63,233 nt of DNA from Desulfococcaceae bacterium HSG9 (GCA_030378005.1 JAUCGF010000072.1:127369-190601), one strand, 5' to 3'; positions 17,566-26,163 are shown, numbered from the stretch's first letter. The notes: generated by a model from the letters alone, not told the origin. Program-made: numbers and translations.

Positions 17566-18405
17566 ATGAAACCTATTTATACTTTTTTATTTATTGTAGT
17601 TATTCTAAATCTTAATTGCTGCGCAAGCAGTAACAGCCAAGCTGATGATATACAAATTACTATTGAAAAACAGGAGAAAAAAGCAGAACGTATAATTCCA
17701 CAAAATGAAACTCAATACAAGGTTATCAAGGATATTCCGACACCGGATGGATATACAAGAATTGATGCAGGCAGTAATTCTTATGCTGAATATTTACGAA
17801 ATTTACCTTTAAAACAAGAAAATAACATCGTATTTTTATATAATGGAGATAAAAAATTTAGTCAAGCTGCCCAATTTGTTGTGATTGATATTGATGTTGG
17901 AAAACGTGATTTACAACAATGTGCTGATGCGGTTATGCGTTTAAGAGGCGAATATCTGTTTAAAAATCAGCGCTATGGTGAGATTCACTTTAACTTTTTG
18001 CGTGACGGGAAACCACGCTATTATACAAAATTTGCCGGCTCTGACCGTTCTCATAAGAAATTTCGTAAATATATGGATTATATTTTTGCTTATGCAAATA
18101 CTGCTTCGCTTCATAATGAAATGGCTATCGTTAAATTAAAGAATATGCAAATAGGTGATGTTTTTATTGAAAAAGGGCGGCCTTATGGACATGCGATTTC
18201 GGTTGTTGATATGGCCGAAAACACTGAAACTGACGATAAAATATTTATGCTTGTGCAAAGCTATATGCCGGCACAAGAAATGCACATTTTGAAAAATATG
18301 AGCAGTAGTAAGTTTAGTCCTTGGTATAGTATAAATTTTGGAGAGATACTTGTTACGCCTGAATGGAATTTTACTAAAAATGATTTGAAAAGATTTAGAA
18401 ACTGA
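17566..18405 (+). CDS. DUF4846-type secreted/lipoprotein
   Basis: 279 residues with an N-terminal hydrophobic export signal (PIYTFLFIVVILNLNCCASS). The LNCC stretch could be a lipobox, but Asn before Cys is atypical. The body matches the DUF4846 pattern: SYAEYLRNLPLK near residue 80, VVIDIDVGKRDLQQCADAVMRLRGEY near residue 105, HFNFLRDGKPR, GDVFIEKGRPYGHAISVVDMA and a Trp-containing end. It probably acts in the periplasm or envelope; function unknown. It is AT-richer than the surrounding pathway genes, with no clear ribosome site. Its position right after the duplication scar suggests acquired DNA. Confidence 0.75.
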   Translation: MKPIYTFLFIVVILNLNCCASSNSQADDIQITIEKQEKKAERIIPQNETQYKVIKDIPTPDGYTRIDAGSNSYAEYLRNLPLKQENNIVFLYNGDKKFSQAAQFVVIDIDVGKRDLQQCADAVMRLRGEYLFKNQRYGEIHFNFLRDGKPRYYTKFAGSDRSHKKFRKYMDYIFAYANTASLHNEMAIVKLKNMQIGDVFIEKGRPYGHAISVVDMAENTETDDKIFMLVQSYMPAQEMHILKNMSSSKFSPWYSINFGEILVTPEWNFTKNDLKRFRN

Positions 18406-18502
18406 ATTTTCGGCGTTTATAACATAGTGAATGTGAAATATTTAATTTTTTATAAAATAGCAAAAAAGACTAATTATAACACTATATAAAAGGAGGCCAT
18501 AC

Positions 18503-19891
18503 ATGAGTGTTCTGTTTAAAGGCGGTACGATTGTCAGCACTACAAGTCGTTATGTAGCTGATGTCTATGCCGAAGGCGATAAGATCAAAACTATCGGCGC
18601 GGATTTGGACTATCCGGCAGATGAAATTATTGACGCCAAGGGGAAATATATTCTTCCCGGTGCCATTGATCCCCACACCCATATTGCGATGCCGTTTATG
18701 GGCACACATGCTCAAGATGATTATGAAACCGGAACGATTGCCGCGGCTTGTGGCGGCGTGACTTCTTTGGTCGATTTCGACTTGCAGCAAAAAGGGGAAA
18801 CTTTGTTTGAAGCACTTGAGCGCAAAAAAGCGCTGGCTGATGGCAAAGTGGCGATTGATTACTCTTTGCATCCGGCAGTGATGGACCCCCGACCGGAAGT
18901 GATTGAGGAAGTCAAAAAAGCCTGCCTCGAATATGGCACGCCGAGTTTTAAAATTTTCATGGTGTATGATTTCCGCGTGGATGATGCTACCATGATCCGG
19001 TTATTGGAAGAAACCAAAAAATATGGCGGTCTGGTTCAGGTTCATGCTGAAAATGTCTATATCATTCAGCATTTAAATGAAGTTTTGGCCAAACAGGGCA
19101 AACTGGCCCCTTATTTTCATGCCAAGAGTCGTCCAAATATTGCCGAAGAAGAAGCGATTGCGCGAGCGGCCAAGATGGTGGAATTAACCGGCTCCCGTAT
19201 TTATATTGTGCATCTGTCATCTTTGGAAGGTCTCCGGCAAGTCAAAGCGGCGCAAGACAGGGGCGTTCAGGTATTTGCGGAAACCTGTCCCCAGTATCTG
19301 CTGTTAGATGAAGAACGTTATAAAGAACCGGATTTTAATGGCGCCAAATACGTCATGTCACCACCGTTAAGAACTCAGGCAAGCAATGATGCGCTTTGGG
19401 CGGGATTAAAAGACAAATCTGTTCAGGTAGTTGCCACGGACCATTGCCCCTTTGATTTTAACGGTAAAAAGGATATGTTTGGGAAAGATGACTATAAGAA
19501 GATTCCCAACGGTGCGCCTGGAATTGAAACGCTGCTGATGCTGATGCATTCCGAAGGCGTGGTCAAGGGGCGCATCAGTCTTGAACGCATGGTGGATGTG
19601 CTTTCCACAGGAACCGCCCGCATGTTTGGCTTAAAAGATAAAGGTGAAATCGTTGTGGGTAAGGACGCCGATATTGTGGTGTTTGATCCGGAACAAAAGT
19701 TCACCATCACTCAACCCAAGCTGCACATGAACATTGACTACACCCCGTTTGAAGGTCTGGAAATTACCGGAATGCCCAGTGCTGTATATTCGCGCGGCAA
19801 AAAAGTATCCCAGTGGAATGGTGAACAGATGGAATTTGTCGGTGAAATCGGTCGCGGCAAGTTTGTCAAACGTGAGCCGTCAGAAGTTTAA
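18503..19891 (+). CDS. hydA: Dihydropyrimidinase
   Basis: 462-residue cyclic amidohydrolase converting dihydrouracil to N-carbamoyl-beta-alanine. Binuclear zinc ligands are present: DPHTHIAMP (His58, His60), the carboxylated Lys150 in SFKIFMVYDF, VHAEN, IVHLSS, and Asp313 in ATDHCPFDF. Length and motif spacing are normal for D-hydantoinase/dihydropyrimidinase. AGGAGG lies 7 nt before the ATG. It follows PreTA in pathway order, but it is now separated from preA by ~3.7 kb of R-M insertion and foreign genes. Confidence 0.93.
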   Translation: MSVLFKGGTIVSTTSRYVADVYAEGDKIKTIGADLDYPADEIIDAKGKYILPGAIDPHTHIAMPFMGTHAQDDYETGTIAAACGGVTSLVDFDLQQKGETLFEALERKKALADGKVAIDYSLHPAVMDPRPEVIEEVKKACLEYGTPSFKIFMVYDFRVDDATMIRLLEETKKYGGLVQVHAENVYIIQHLNEVLAKQGKLAPYFHAKSRPNIAEEEAIARAAKMVELTGSRIYIVHLSSLEGLRQVKAAQDRGVQVFAETCPQYLLLDEERYKEPDFNGAKYVMSPPLRTQASNDALWAGLKDKSVQVVATDHCPFDFNGKKDMFGKDDYKKIPNGAPGIETLLMLMHSEGVVKGRISLERMVDVLSTGTARMFGLKDKGEIVVGKDADIVVFDPEQKFTITQPKLHMNIDYTPFEGLEITGMPSAVYSRGKKVSQWNGEQMEFVGEIGRGKFVKREPSEV

Positions 19892-19965
19892 TATAGCACC
19901 CTTTATTGGCGGCGGTCATACGGAATCATGCATTGAAACTTCAAACTTGTAACTGATAAGCAGAT

Positions 19966-20289
19966 ATGAAGTGGCGTATAACATTTTATAACCAAAAAGT
20001 TGAGTCCGAGACTTTGTCGTTTCCAAAAGGAATTTTAGCAAATTTTTTGCATATCGTAGAAATGATAGAAGAATTCGGGCCTGCTCTCGGCCTTCCTTAT
20101 ACAAAAGCGATGGGTGGAGGACTGTTCGAGATTCGTTCAAAAGGCAGGGAAGGCATTGGCAGATCATTTTTTTGTGCGGTTCAGGAAAAAGAAATAATAG
20201 TTTTGAAATCTTATGTTAAAAAGTCGCAGAAAACATCTAACAAGGAACTCAAAATAGCCCGCCAGAGATTAAAAGAGGTGAAACAATGA
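19966..20289 (+). CDS. HigB/RelE-superfamily toxin (Gp49-like)
   Basis: 107 residues of the phage-derived Gp49-like / HigB family: ribosome-dependent mRNA interferases. Typical elements are LLxxGxxLGLPYTKAMGGGLFEIR (seen as FGPALGLPYTKAMGGGLFEI), then GRSFFCAV and LKSYVKKSQKT, the basic strand and helix used for RNA contact, ending with a KELKIARQRLKE helix. It overlaps the downstream antitoxin by 4 nt (ATGA), the toxin-first order characteristic of higBA. It is inserted between pathway genes hydA and the nitrilase-type ureidopropionase. Confidence 0.88.
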   Translation: MKWRITFYNQKVESETLSFPKGILANFLHIVEMIEEFGPALGLPYTKAMGGGLFEIRSKGREGIGRSFFCAVQEKEIIVLKSYVKKSQKTSNKELKIARQRLKEVKQ

Positions 20290-20588
20290 GACCATCTTTT
20301 CAAGATTTTAAGATAAAAGCCCTGCAAAATTCCGAAGTGGAAAAAGAGTATAATGAATTGTCTCCTGCGTATGCTCTACGGAAGCAACTTATAAGAATTC
20401 GTAAAGAGGCTGGACTCACTCAAGAAGAGCTTGCTGAAATATTACACACGCCAAAAAGAAACATATCCCGACTTGAGGATGCAAACTCTGAAATATCCCC
20501 TAAGTTGTCTTCAATAGAAGAATATGCAAAGGCCGTAGGGTTTCAACTTGAAATCAAATTTAAACCGCTGCTAACTAAAATCATATAA
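20286..20588 (+). CDS. HigA-like XRE-family antitoxin
   Basis: 100 residues with an XRE helix-turn-helix: LRKQLIRIRKEAGLTQEELAEIL then RNISRLEDANSEIS. It is the DNA-binding antitoxin and autorepressor partner of the preceding toxin. GAGGTGAAACA precedes the ATG, which overlaps the toxin stop. The C-terminal YAKAVGFQLEIKFK strand is usual for antitoxins of Gp49-like toxins. Confidence 0.88.
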   Translation: MRPSFQDFKIKALQNSEVEKEYNELSPAYALRKQLIRIRKEAGLTQEELAEILHTPKRNISRLEDANSEISPKLSSIEEYAKAVGFQLEIKFKPLLTKII

Positions 20589-20649
20589 CAAAGGTTTCTT
20601 GATTTTGGTTGCTGTAAATCTGTAAACTCAAAAGGAAAAGGAGAAACGC

Positions 20650-21519
20650 ATGTCAAGAATCGTAAAATGCGCCCATATCCAGGCATCCAATGCCAAACAT
20701 GATGGCACGCCGGATGAAATCAAAACGGCCATGATTGCCAAACATATCCCTTTGATTGAGGAAGCCGGTGAAAAAGGCGTCAACATCCTCTGTCTTCAGG
20801 AAATTTTTCATGGCCCCTATTTTTGCTGTGAGCAAGATATAAAATGGTATGCCACGGCTGAAAAAGTGCCTGGGCCGATCACCGAACAAATGGCCGAATA
20901 TGCTAAAAAATATCGGATGGTGATAATCGCTCCGGTGTATGAAATGGCATTTGACGGAGTATATTACAACACCGCCGCGGTGATTGATGCTGACGGAGAA
21001 TATCTCGGCAAATTCAGAAAAATTCAAATTCCCCATACCTGGCCCGGTTTCTGGGAGAAATTTTATTTTAAACCCGGTAACTTAGGATTCCCGGTGTTTG
21101 ATACGGCGTATGCCAAAATTGGCATTTTTATCTGTTACGACCGCCATTTTCCCGAATGCGCCCGAGTTTTAGCCTTGAACGGGGCTGAAATTCTTTTTAA
21201 CCCGTCAGCCACCACTGCCGGTAAATCCCAGTATCTTTGGGAACTGGAACAACCGGCGCAGGCAGTGGCCAACGGCGTTTTTATTGGCGCTAACAATCGT
21301 ATTGGACTGGAAAAACCGTGGGAATTTGGCCGTTTTTACGGTACCAGCTATTTTGTTGATCCGCGTGGTGAAATGCTGGTCAAAGGAAGTGATGATAAAG
21401 ATGAAGTTGTCATCGCCGATCTCGATCTGGAAGTCATCCGGGAAGTTCGGGATGGCTGGCAGTTCTTCCGGGATCGACGGCCGGAGATGTACACTGAAAT
21501 CAGTCAACAACTACCCTAA
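20650..21519 (+). CDS. Nitrilase-superfamily beta-ureidopropionase / N-carbamoyl amidohydrolase
   Basis: 289 residues, carbon-nitrogen hydrolase fold with the Glu-Lys-Cys triad: Glu51 in LCLQEIF, Lys124 in FRKIQIPH and Cys162 in IFICYDRHFPE. The close relatives are beta-ureidopropionase and N-carbamoylputrescine amidase. In this neighbourhood it should cleave N-carbamoyl-beta-alanine or N-carbamoyl-3-aminoisobutyrate. It duplicates the activity proposed for the M20-type enzyme at 10451, perhaps with thymine- versus uracil-derived substrate preference. AAGGAG precedes the start. Confidence 0.85.
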   Translation: MSRIVKCAHIQASNAKHDGTPDEIKTAMIAKHIPLIEEAGEKGVNILCLQEIFHGPYFCCEQDIKWYATAEKVPGPITEQMAEYAKKYRMVIIAPVYEMAFDGVYYNTAAVIDADGEYLGKFRKIQIPHTWPGFWEKFYFKPGNLGFPVFDTAYAKIGIFICYDRHFPECARVLALNGAEILFNPSATTAGKSQYLWELEQPAQAVANGVFIGANNRIGLEKPWEFGRFYGTSYFVDPRGEMLVKGSDDKDEVVIADLDLEVIREVRDGWQFFRDRRPEMYTEISQQLP

Positions 21520-21529
21520 AATGAAATCT

Positions 21530-21667
21530 CAAATGACAAAATACAAATTACAAATAAGTTGCAATAATCAAATTCCAAACAACAAACTGTCATTGTAGTT
21601 TGGGTTTAATTTGATATTTTAACATTGAAATTTGTTTGATATTTGAATATTGTAATTTGAAATTTAC
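21530..21667. repeat. AT-rich dispersed inverted repeat
   Basis: The gap before the permease consists of low-complexity words such as CAAATTACAAATA and their imperfect complements near 21640-21665. No gene is present. Such AAATTACAAATAA-type repeats are probably another small dispersed element. Confidence 0.45.
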
Positions 21668-21735
21668 GCTATTTGCACAAGCAAATGCACTTTAAACCGC
21701 CCCAAAGGGGCCAAAACCAAGGAGGTTATGAAAGT

Positions 21736-23298
21736 ATGAACGAACAAGCACAGCAAGAAAAAAAGCATTGGATTGTCTATCCAATCGGCAGTAAGCCTAC
21801 GTGGCCCGTCGCGGTGCTGCTTGGCATCCAGCAGTATCTGACCATGTTCGGCGCTACGGTGTTGATTCCCTTTATTGTGGGTGGTGCGATGAAACTGCCC
21901 CCGGAACAACTGGCACTGATGATTTCAACCATTTTTTTCACATCTGGCATTTGCACCCTGATTCAGCAATCTCCGTTAGGCAACCGTCTGCCGGTGGTTC
22001 AGGGTGGGACATTTTCTTTTCTCGGACCCACATTTGCTATTATCGGCATGGTGGCCGCCAAAAAACTCACCGGTGATACACCGCTCTGGCAAATTCAGAT
22101 TCAGGAAGTTGCCGGCGCGATTATGATCGCTTCAGTAGTGGAAATCGTCCTCGGTTACACAGGTGTGATGGGCAAGGTCAGAAAAATCATCAGCCCCATT
22201 GTGATCGGTCCGACAATTGCCATGATCGGTCTGGCGCTTTTTGGTATCGGCGCGCCCTGGATGGCGGGCAACTGGATTATTTCCCTGATCACCCTATTGG
22301 CTTTGATCATATACTCGCAGGTATTTTCCCTGAAATCCAAAGTGTTTCTTCTTTTTCCGGTGCTGTTAGCTATTATGACCGGATGGCTGGCGGCCTTATT
22401 CGGCACCGTTACCGGCCTGATTCCGGAAACCAACGCCGCTTTTTTAAAACCTGGACTGATCGGTTCCGCGCCCTGGTTCAGTTTGAAACCTTTGATGCCA
22501 TTTAAATGGGGTTTCCCGGACTTGTCCAGTTCCACCTTGTGGGCCGGTGTTTTCGGAATGTTAGCCGGCTATCTGGCATCCATGATTGAATCTATCGGTG
22601 ACTATTATGCCTGTGCCCGTATCTCCGAAGCGCCTGTTCCCACGGGCCGCATGATCTCCAGGGGACTGGGAGCTGAAGGTCTGGGCTGCTTTATCGCCGG
22701 TGTTTTGCAAACCTGTAACGGAACCACGACTTATTCTGAAAACATCGGCTCCATCGGCCTGACCAAAGTGGCCTCGCGTCGGGTGATTCGCGCCGGCGCT
22801 TGTGCAATGCTGTTCATTCCCATCATAGGCAAATTCGGAGCTGCACTGGCCACTTTGCCTCAACCGGTTGTGGGAGCCATGTTCGTCGGGCTTTTCGGAA
22901 TGATTGCCTCGGTGGGGCTTTCCAATCTCCAAATCGTCAATCTCAACAATTCACGTAACCTGTTTATTATCGGGCTTTCCTTTTTTGCCGGTTTAAGCGT
23001 ACCGTTTTGGTTTACGCCGCATTATGACGTAGCCACCCAAAAAATTGTAAGCGGTGCTATTGCGTGGGGTTCTCAAGGGGATGTCATTAACGTCATCGGT
23101 AACATTCTGCAAGCCATTTTAAGCACAGGCATGGCCGTAACAGCCTTTGTTGGTATTATTTTAGACAACCTGTTGCCCGGAGCCACCCGCGCGGAACGCG
23201 GCCTGGAAGTCTGGGAAAAAGATGCTTCCGAAGAAGCATGGGAAAAAGCCGAAGCAGAATGGGCCAGCATTAAGGAAGGCGAAATGCGAGCAGTCTGA
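21736..23298 (+). CDS. Uracil/xanthine permease (NCS2 family)
   Basis: About 520 residues from the ATG at 21736. I prefer this over the ATG at 21673 because AAGGAGG at 21719-21725 sits ~10 nt upstream. It is an NCS2 nucleobase:cation symporter with about 12-14 membrane segments. Recognisable pieces are LLGIQQYLTMFGATVLIPF in TM1, VVQGGTFSFLGPTFAI, a substrate-site Glu region in TM8 (ASMIESIGDYYACAR) and NGTTTYSENIGSIGLTKV in TM10. It imports the uracil (or xanthine) that feeds the pathway. The C-terminal cytoplasmic tail is Trp/Glu-rich. Confidence 0.9.
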   Translation: MNEQAQQEKKHWIVYPIGSKPTWPVAVLLGIQQYLTMFGATVLIPFIVGGAMKLPPEQLALMISTIFFTSGICTLIQQSPLGNRLPVVQGGTFSFLGPTFAIIGMVAAKKLTGDTPLWQIQIQEVAGAIMIASVVEIVLGYTGVMGKVRKIISPIVIGPTIAMIGLALFGIGAPWMAGNWIISLITLLALIIYSQVFSLKSKVFLLFPVLLAIMTGWLAALFGTVTGLIPETNAAFLKPGLIGSAPWFSLKPLMPFKWGFPDLSSSTLWAGVFGMLAGYLASMIESIGDYYACARISEAPVPTGRMISRGLGAEGLGCFIAGVLQTCNGTTTYSENIGSIGLTKVASRRVIRAGACAMLFIPIIGKFGAALATLPQPVVGAMFVGLFGMIASVGLSNLQIVNLNNSRNLFIIGLSFFAGLSVPFWFTPHYDVATQKIVSGAIAWGSQGDVINVIGNILQAILSTGMAVTAFVGIILDNLLPGATRAERGLEVWEKDASEEAWEKAEAEWASIKEGEMRAV

Positions 23299-23332
23299 GC
23301 ATATTCGTTTTAATTTTAAACCTACTGATCTG

Positions 23333-23400
23333 ATTTTGGTTTTTCCGGAATAGCGGAGCGTAAGCTTCAGCTTGCGAGTGTTATCTGGAAAAACCAAAAT
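23333..23400. terminator. Long-stem hairpin after the permease
   Basis: ATTTTGGTTTTTCCGGA at 23333-23349 pairs over 17 positions (one mismatch or wobble) with TCTGGAAAAACCAAAAT at 23384-23400. An inner palindrome with AAGCTTCAGCTTGC fills the loop. It lies 35 bp beyond the permease stop and probably ends the pyrimidine operon, though the stem itself belongs to the dispersed GGTTTTTCC-type repeats. Confidence 0.6.
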
Positions 23401-23451
23401 TGGAATACTATTCAAATTTTTTTTGACCTGTGCAATTAAAATGAAAGATTC

Positions 23452-23650
23452 CTCATAAGCTCCGTGGGAGCGGCATGTTTGTAGTACAATTGGCTCCAAG
23501 TCCGTCATCAGAGTCCCATCGGGACGGCATATTTGTAGCAATATAAGGGTATATGCGCTATTACATTACAAATATGCCGTCCCGATGGGACTCTGACGAA
23601 ACATAAGCGCAATGATTCTACAAATATGTCGTCCTGATGGGACTCTGAAT
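23452..23650. repeat. Dispersed GAGTCCCATCGGGACGGCAT repeat cluster
   Basis: Contains at least four copies, in both orientations, of the word AGTCCCATCGGGACGGCATA followed by TTTGTAG (for example 23508-23538, 23571-23598 reversed, 23620-23648 reversed). A related array is at 58480-58640. It does not encode protein, although frames run through it into the next gene. Confidence 0.75.
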
Positions 23651-23653
23651 GAA

Positions 23654-24070
23654 TTGCACAGATCGAAATATTTTCAGGAACCGACCAACTTGCCCAAACC
23701 ATTCCTTTACATCATCTATGTTCTTATTTTGCCCATCGGCTTGGTGGCGATGTATGCCCTGCTCAATGCCGGATCACCGGATAGTTTGCTGCGTCTGATT
23801 ATACCCGATTCTCGCTACGACGTATATATCGCTGCGGCCTCCTCATTCAGTGTTTTTGTTCTGGGATTTTTTATCTTCTTTTCCCGCGACCAGGAAGGCT
23901 TTCAACATCTGCTCAAATTGAATGCTGATAAAATTAGGGAAATGCGCGTCCAGGGCAAAAATGATAACCAAATTGCGGATTCTATGTTGTCGGCCATGGG
24001 AAGTGTTCGCGGCTACCGCCATAACATGGCTCGTAAGAAATTGATTGTATATTTGAATGATTTTAAATAG
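23654..24070 (+). CDS. Small membrane protein of unknown function
   Basis: The frame is open from 23612, but its first ~14 codons lie in the dispersed repeat. A TTG at 23654 is the first plausible start outside it; there is no convincing ribosome site. The protein has two hydrophobic segments (PFLYIIYVLILPIGLVAMYALL and VYIAAASSFSVFVLGFFIFF, the latter at about residues 70-90). A cytoplasmic helical tail follows (LLKLNADKIREMRVQGKNDN) and ends in a Lys/Arg-rich region. The family was not recognised. It is followed 41 nt later by another small membrane protein. Confidence 0.5.
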   Translation: MHRSKYFQEPTNLPKPFLYIIYVLILPIGLVAMYALLNAGSPDSLLRLIIPDSRYDVYIAAASSFSVFVLGFFIFFSRDQEGFQHLLKLNADKIREMRVQGKNDNQIADSMLSAMGSVRGYRHNMARKKLIVYLNDFK

Positions 24071-24111
24071 CCAGGGCAGAGTGAACTTGAAATTCACTCA
24101 GGGATAATACG

Positions 24112-24570
24112 ATGTCGAACATTTTTGGCAATCAGCATTGGCCGTTGATAGCGCTGGCATTTTTTGGATTTCTCGCCTATATTGCCTGGAATCGTTGGCA
24201 AGATCGGCGTCAGATCGAAAAGCGCTTCGGACTCGACAATGTTCTGGCTATGAGTTTCGGCGTTTATTATTACGGCAATGCGACTGATCCAGGCCCTCCG
24301 CGACGCATCAGCGGCTTTTTCCTATTACTTCCGGGTTGTGTATATTTTTGCAGTCGAAGAGCCAAATTGGAAATTGAAATCCCCTTCAAGTGCATCGACC
24401 GGGTTTATCACGGCAGTACCCTCAAAGATGTTGATCTGCACCAATCCGTTGTTAAAATAGATTTTCTTAACCGTCAACAACACAAAGATACAGCCGCCTT
24501 CAAAATGCCATACCCGCCGCAATGGATTCAAATGATTGGGAATAAAATTGTAGCCAGTACTGAAAATTAA
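24112..24570 (+). CDS. Single-pass membrane protein with a soluble beta-rich domain
   Basis: 152 residues. One N-terminal membrane segment (WPLIALAFFGFLAYIAW), then a predominantly beta domain containing YFCSRRAKLEIEIPFKCIDR and FKMPYPPQWIQMIGN. The pattern recalls PH-like domains of bacterial membrane proteins that read lipid or protein surfaces, but this is only an impression. Probably cotranscribed with the upstream membrane protein. Confidence 0.6.
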   Translation: MSNIFGNQHWPLIALAFFGFLAYIAWNRWQDRRQIEKRFGLDNVLAMSFGVYYYGNATDPGPPRRISGFFLLLPGCVYFCSRRAKLEIEIPFKCIDRVYHGSTLKDVDLHQSVVKIDFLNRQQHKDTAAFKMPYPPQWIQMIGNKIVASTEN

Positions 24571-24688
24571 GCGACGCTGACCAAATAGCTTCTGAGATCG
24601 GATTACCGGAAATCATATACTTTTTTAAGTTTGGCTATAATTTCCGGCATTTTCTCTCAATTAAAATTACTTCTTGATAAAATATTCT

Positions 24689-25882
24689 TTAATCTGATTT
24701 TTCAATTCTGTAATCAATTTTCATTCCGCGTTTTTTTATTTCTTCAATAAACTCCCGGGCAGGGACATGTTTCACAGGTGATAAAACGCCATGCTCCGTA
24801 ATTTTTCCCTGAAGAATCATCTGGGCGGCAATACTTGATGTGAATCCAACCGTTCGGTTCATGGCAAAAAGTCCTGTTTCAAGGTCCCGGTAATCAGAAA
24901 GGTCATAAGTGATTTTTACCTTTTCTCCTTCTTTAATTCCCCATGCTTCCACTCTCAGCAATGCCAAATCCCGTTGTTTTTCTTTAAACTGAAGTCTGGG
25001 TGTGAGGCATTCAGTAAGAAAATCTCTGGGAGAAATATCTGTATTATTTATCCGGACAGGAGTGTCTTCCAGCAGGCCAAGGTCAACCATTGTTCGCCAG
25101 AATTTTGAATGCCCTGGCCATCTCAAGGCAAAACGACCCATCTCAACAAGTTTGCTACCCAGACCAAAAATATCAACATATCTTTGAGCGTCTCCGTTGG
25201 GATACGCTTCCACTGTTCCTATTTCCGGAAATTCGATTTCATGAATATTTTCTTCTCTGAAAATTTCATTGCCGGGTACCAGATGAAGCTTGCCATTTTT
25301 AATGAGCCGGCCTTCACGGATATATACAGCAAGCACACGGTCAAAAATCCATGAAATTTTGTATTTAATCGGACTGTCATCGGCACATTCCGGTGCCGGC
25401 ACTCCACCGCCATAAGAGTACAGGCCATGAACTTCATCAAGTTCTTCTATTGCAAGACGGCCCATGACAAGATCGATCCCGGGGTCAAGACCCATTTCAG
25501 GGAGGATAATACTTCCCTTTTCTTTGGCGAGATCATCCAAGACCTTTAAATCGTATGTATAATTTGAGCTTACAAAAGGGATACACAAATCAAGGGCGGC
25601 CTTAGCAGCCGTTAATGCAAGTTCAATAGGCAACATACAAATCACCACATCGATATCCAAGCGTAAAAATTCTCCGGCAATATCTTTTTGTTTTAAGATA
25701 TCCATTCGTATAGGCCGTGTTTTGGAATACCCCATTTTTTCAAGATATTCAATCGCATGATTCAGGCTCTCGTCACTTTCAAAAATATCTATGGCAAAAA
25801 TTTGACTGATTATCTGACTTTGCTCCAAATCATGAATAACAGCTTTGCCCTGTTGGCCCATACCAAGTACAATCGCTTTCAT
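24689..25882 (-). CDS. Saccharopine dehydrogenase-like oxidoreductase
   Basis: 397 residues, with an N-terminal Rossmann motif (AIVLGMGQQGKAVIHDLEQ) and the saccharopine dehydrogenase-type C-terminal domain (LPEMGLDPGIDLVMGRLAI, then YSYGGGVPAPECADDSPIKYKISW). It probably uses NAD(P) to oxidise or reduce a secondary amine formed from an amino acid and a 2-oxo acid or semialdehyde. Lysine/saccharopine metabolism and carboxynorspermidine synthesis are both possible. It is divergent from the amino-acid transporter at 26164, which favours a role in amino-acid catabolism. GGAGATGAAAG precedes the start. Confidence 0.8.
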   Translation of the reverse strand: MKAIVLGMGQQGKAVIHDLEQSQIISQIFAIDIFESDESLNHAIEYLEKMGYSKTRPIRMDILKQKDIAGEFLRLDIDVVICMLPIELALTAAKAALDLCIPFVSSNYTYDLKVLDDLAKEKGSIILPEMGLDPGIDLVMGRLAIEELDEVHGLYSYGGGVPAPECADDSPIKYKISWIFDRVLAVYIREGRLIKNGKLHLVPGNEIFREENIHEIEFPEIGTVEAYPNGDAQRYVDIFGLGSKLVEMGRFALRWPGHSKFWRTMVDLGLLEDTPVRINNTDISPRDFLTECLTPRLQFKEKQRDLALLRVEAWGIKEGEKVKITYDLSDYRDLETGLFAMNRTVGFTSSIAAQMILQGKITEHGVLSPVKHVPAREFIEEIKKRGMKIDYRIEKSD

Positions 25883-25997
25883 TTATCTTTCATCTCCTTT
25901 AGTTTATTTTTCATTTGCTCTCATTATCAAAAAGCAACATTAATTATTCCTTGTAAAACGTGTATCTTTTCAACACTAGTATAGATAAATTATATTC

Positions 25998-26024
25998 TTG
26001 ACAAGAATTAAATTGATCTATAAT
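25998..26024 (+). promoter_or_regulatory. Probable sigma-70 promoter of the aap operon
   Basis: Perfect hexamers TTGACA (25998-26003) and TATAAT (26019-26024) with a slightly short 15-bp spacer, ahead of aapJ. Transcription starting near 26031 would give an untranslated leader of about 130 nt. Confidence 0.65.
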
Positions 26025-26028
26025 TAAA

Positions 26029-26137
26029 CTTCATCGTCAGGGGATGAAGTCTTATCAATTCATATCCTTGCCCGGTATAACTCCGGGCAAAGGGATTTAA
26101 ATCAATTGTCCGGGCAGGCATGTACAATCGCATGCCT
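26029..26137 (+). promoter_or_regulatory. Structured 5' leader of aapJ, candidate cis-regulatory RNA
   Basis: Three hairpins in series: CTTCATC/GATGAAG (26029-26035 with 26043-26049); ATCCTTGCCCGG paired with CCGGGCAAAGGGAT (26065-26096), a 12-bp stem with one bulge; and AGGCATG/CATGCCT (26116-26122 with 26131-26137). The word CCGGGCA occurs twice (26083-26089 and 26110-26116), and either copy can pair with TGCCCGG at 26069-26075. The two pairings are mutually exclusive and could form a switch. No known riboswitch consensus was recognised. Confidence 0.5.
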
Positions 26138-26163
26138 CCATCAAACTTAAAAGGAGAAAGTCA

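Noticed and set aside
23508..23648. CRISPR array from the repeated AGTCCCATCGGGACGGCAT words
   Set aside because: The copies are in both orientations with irregular spacing and no spacers of constant length; no cas genes are present.
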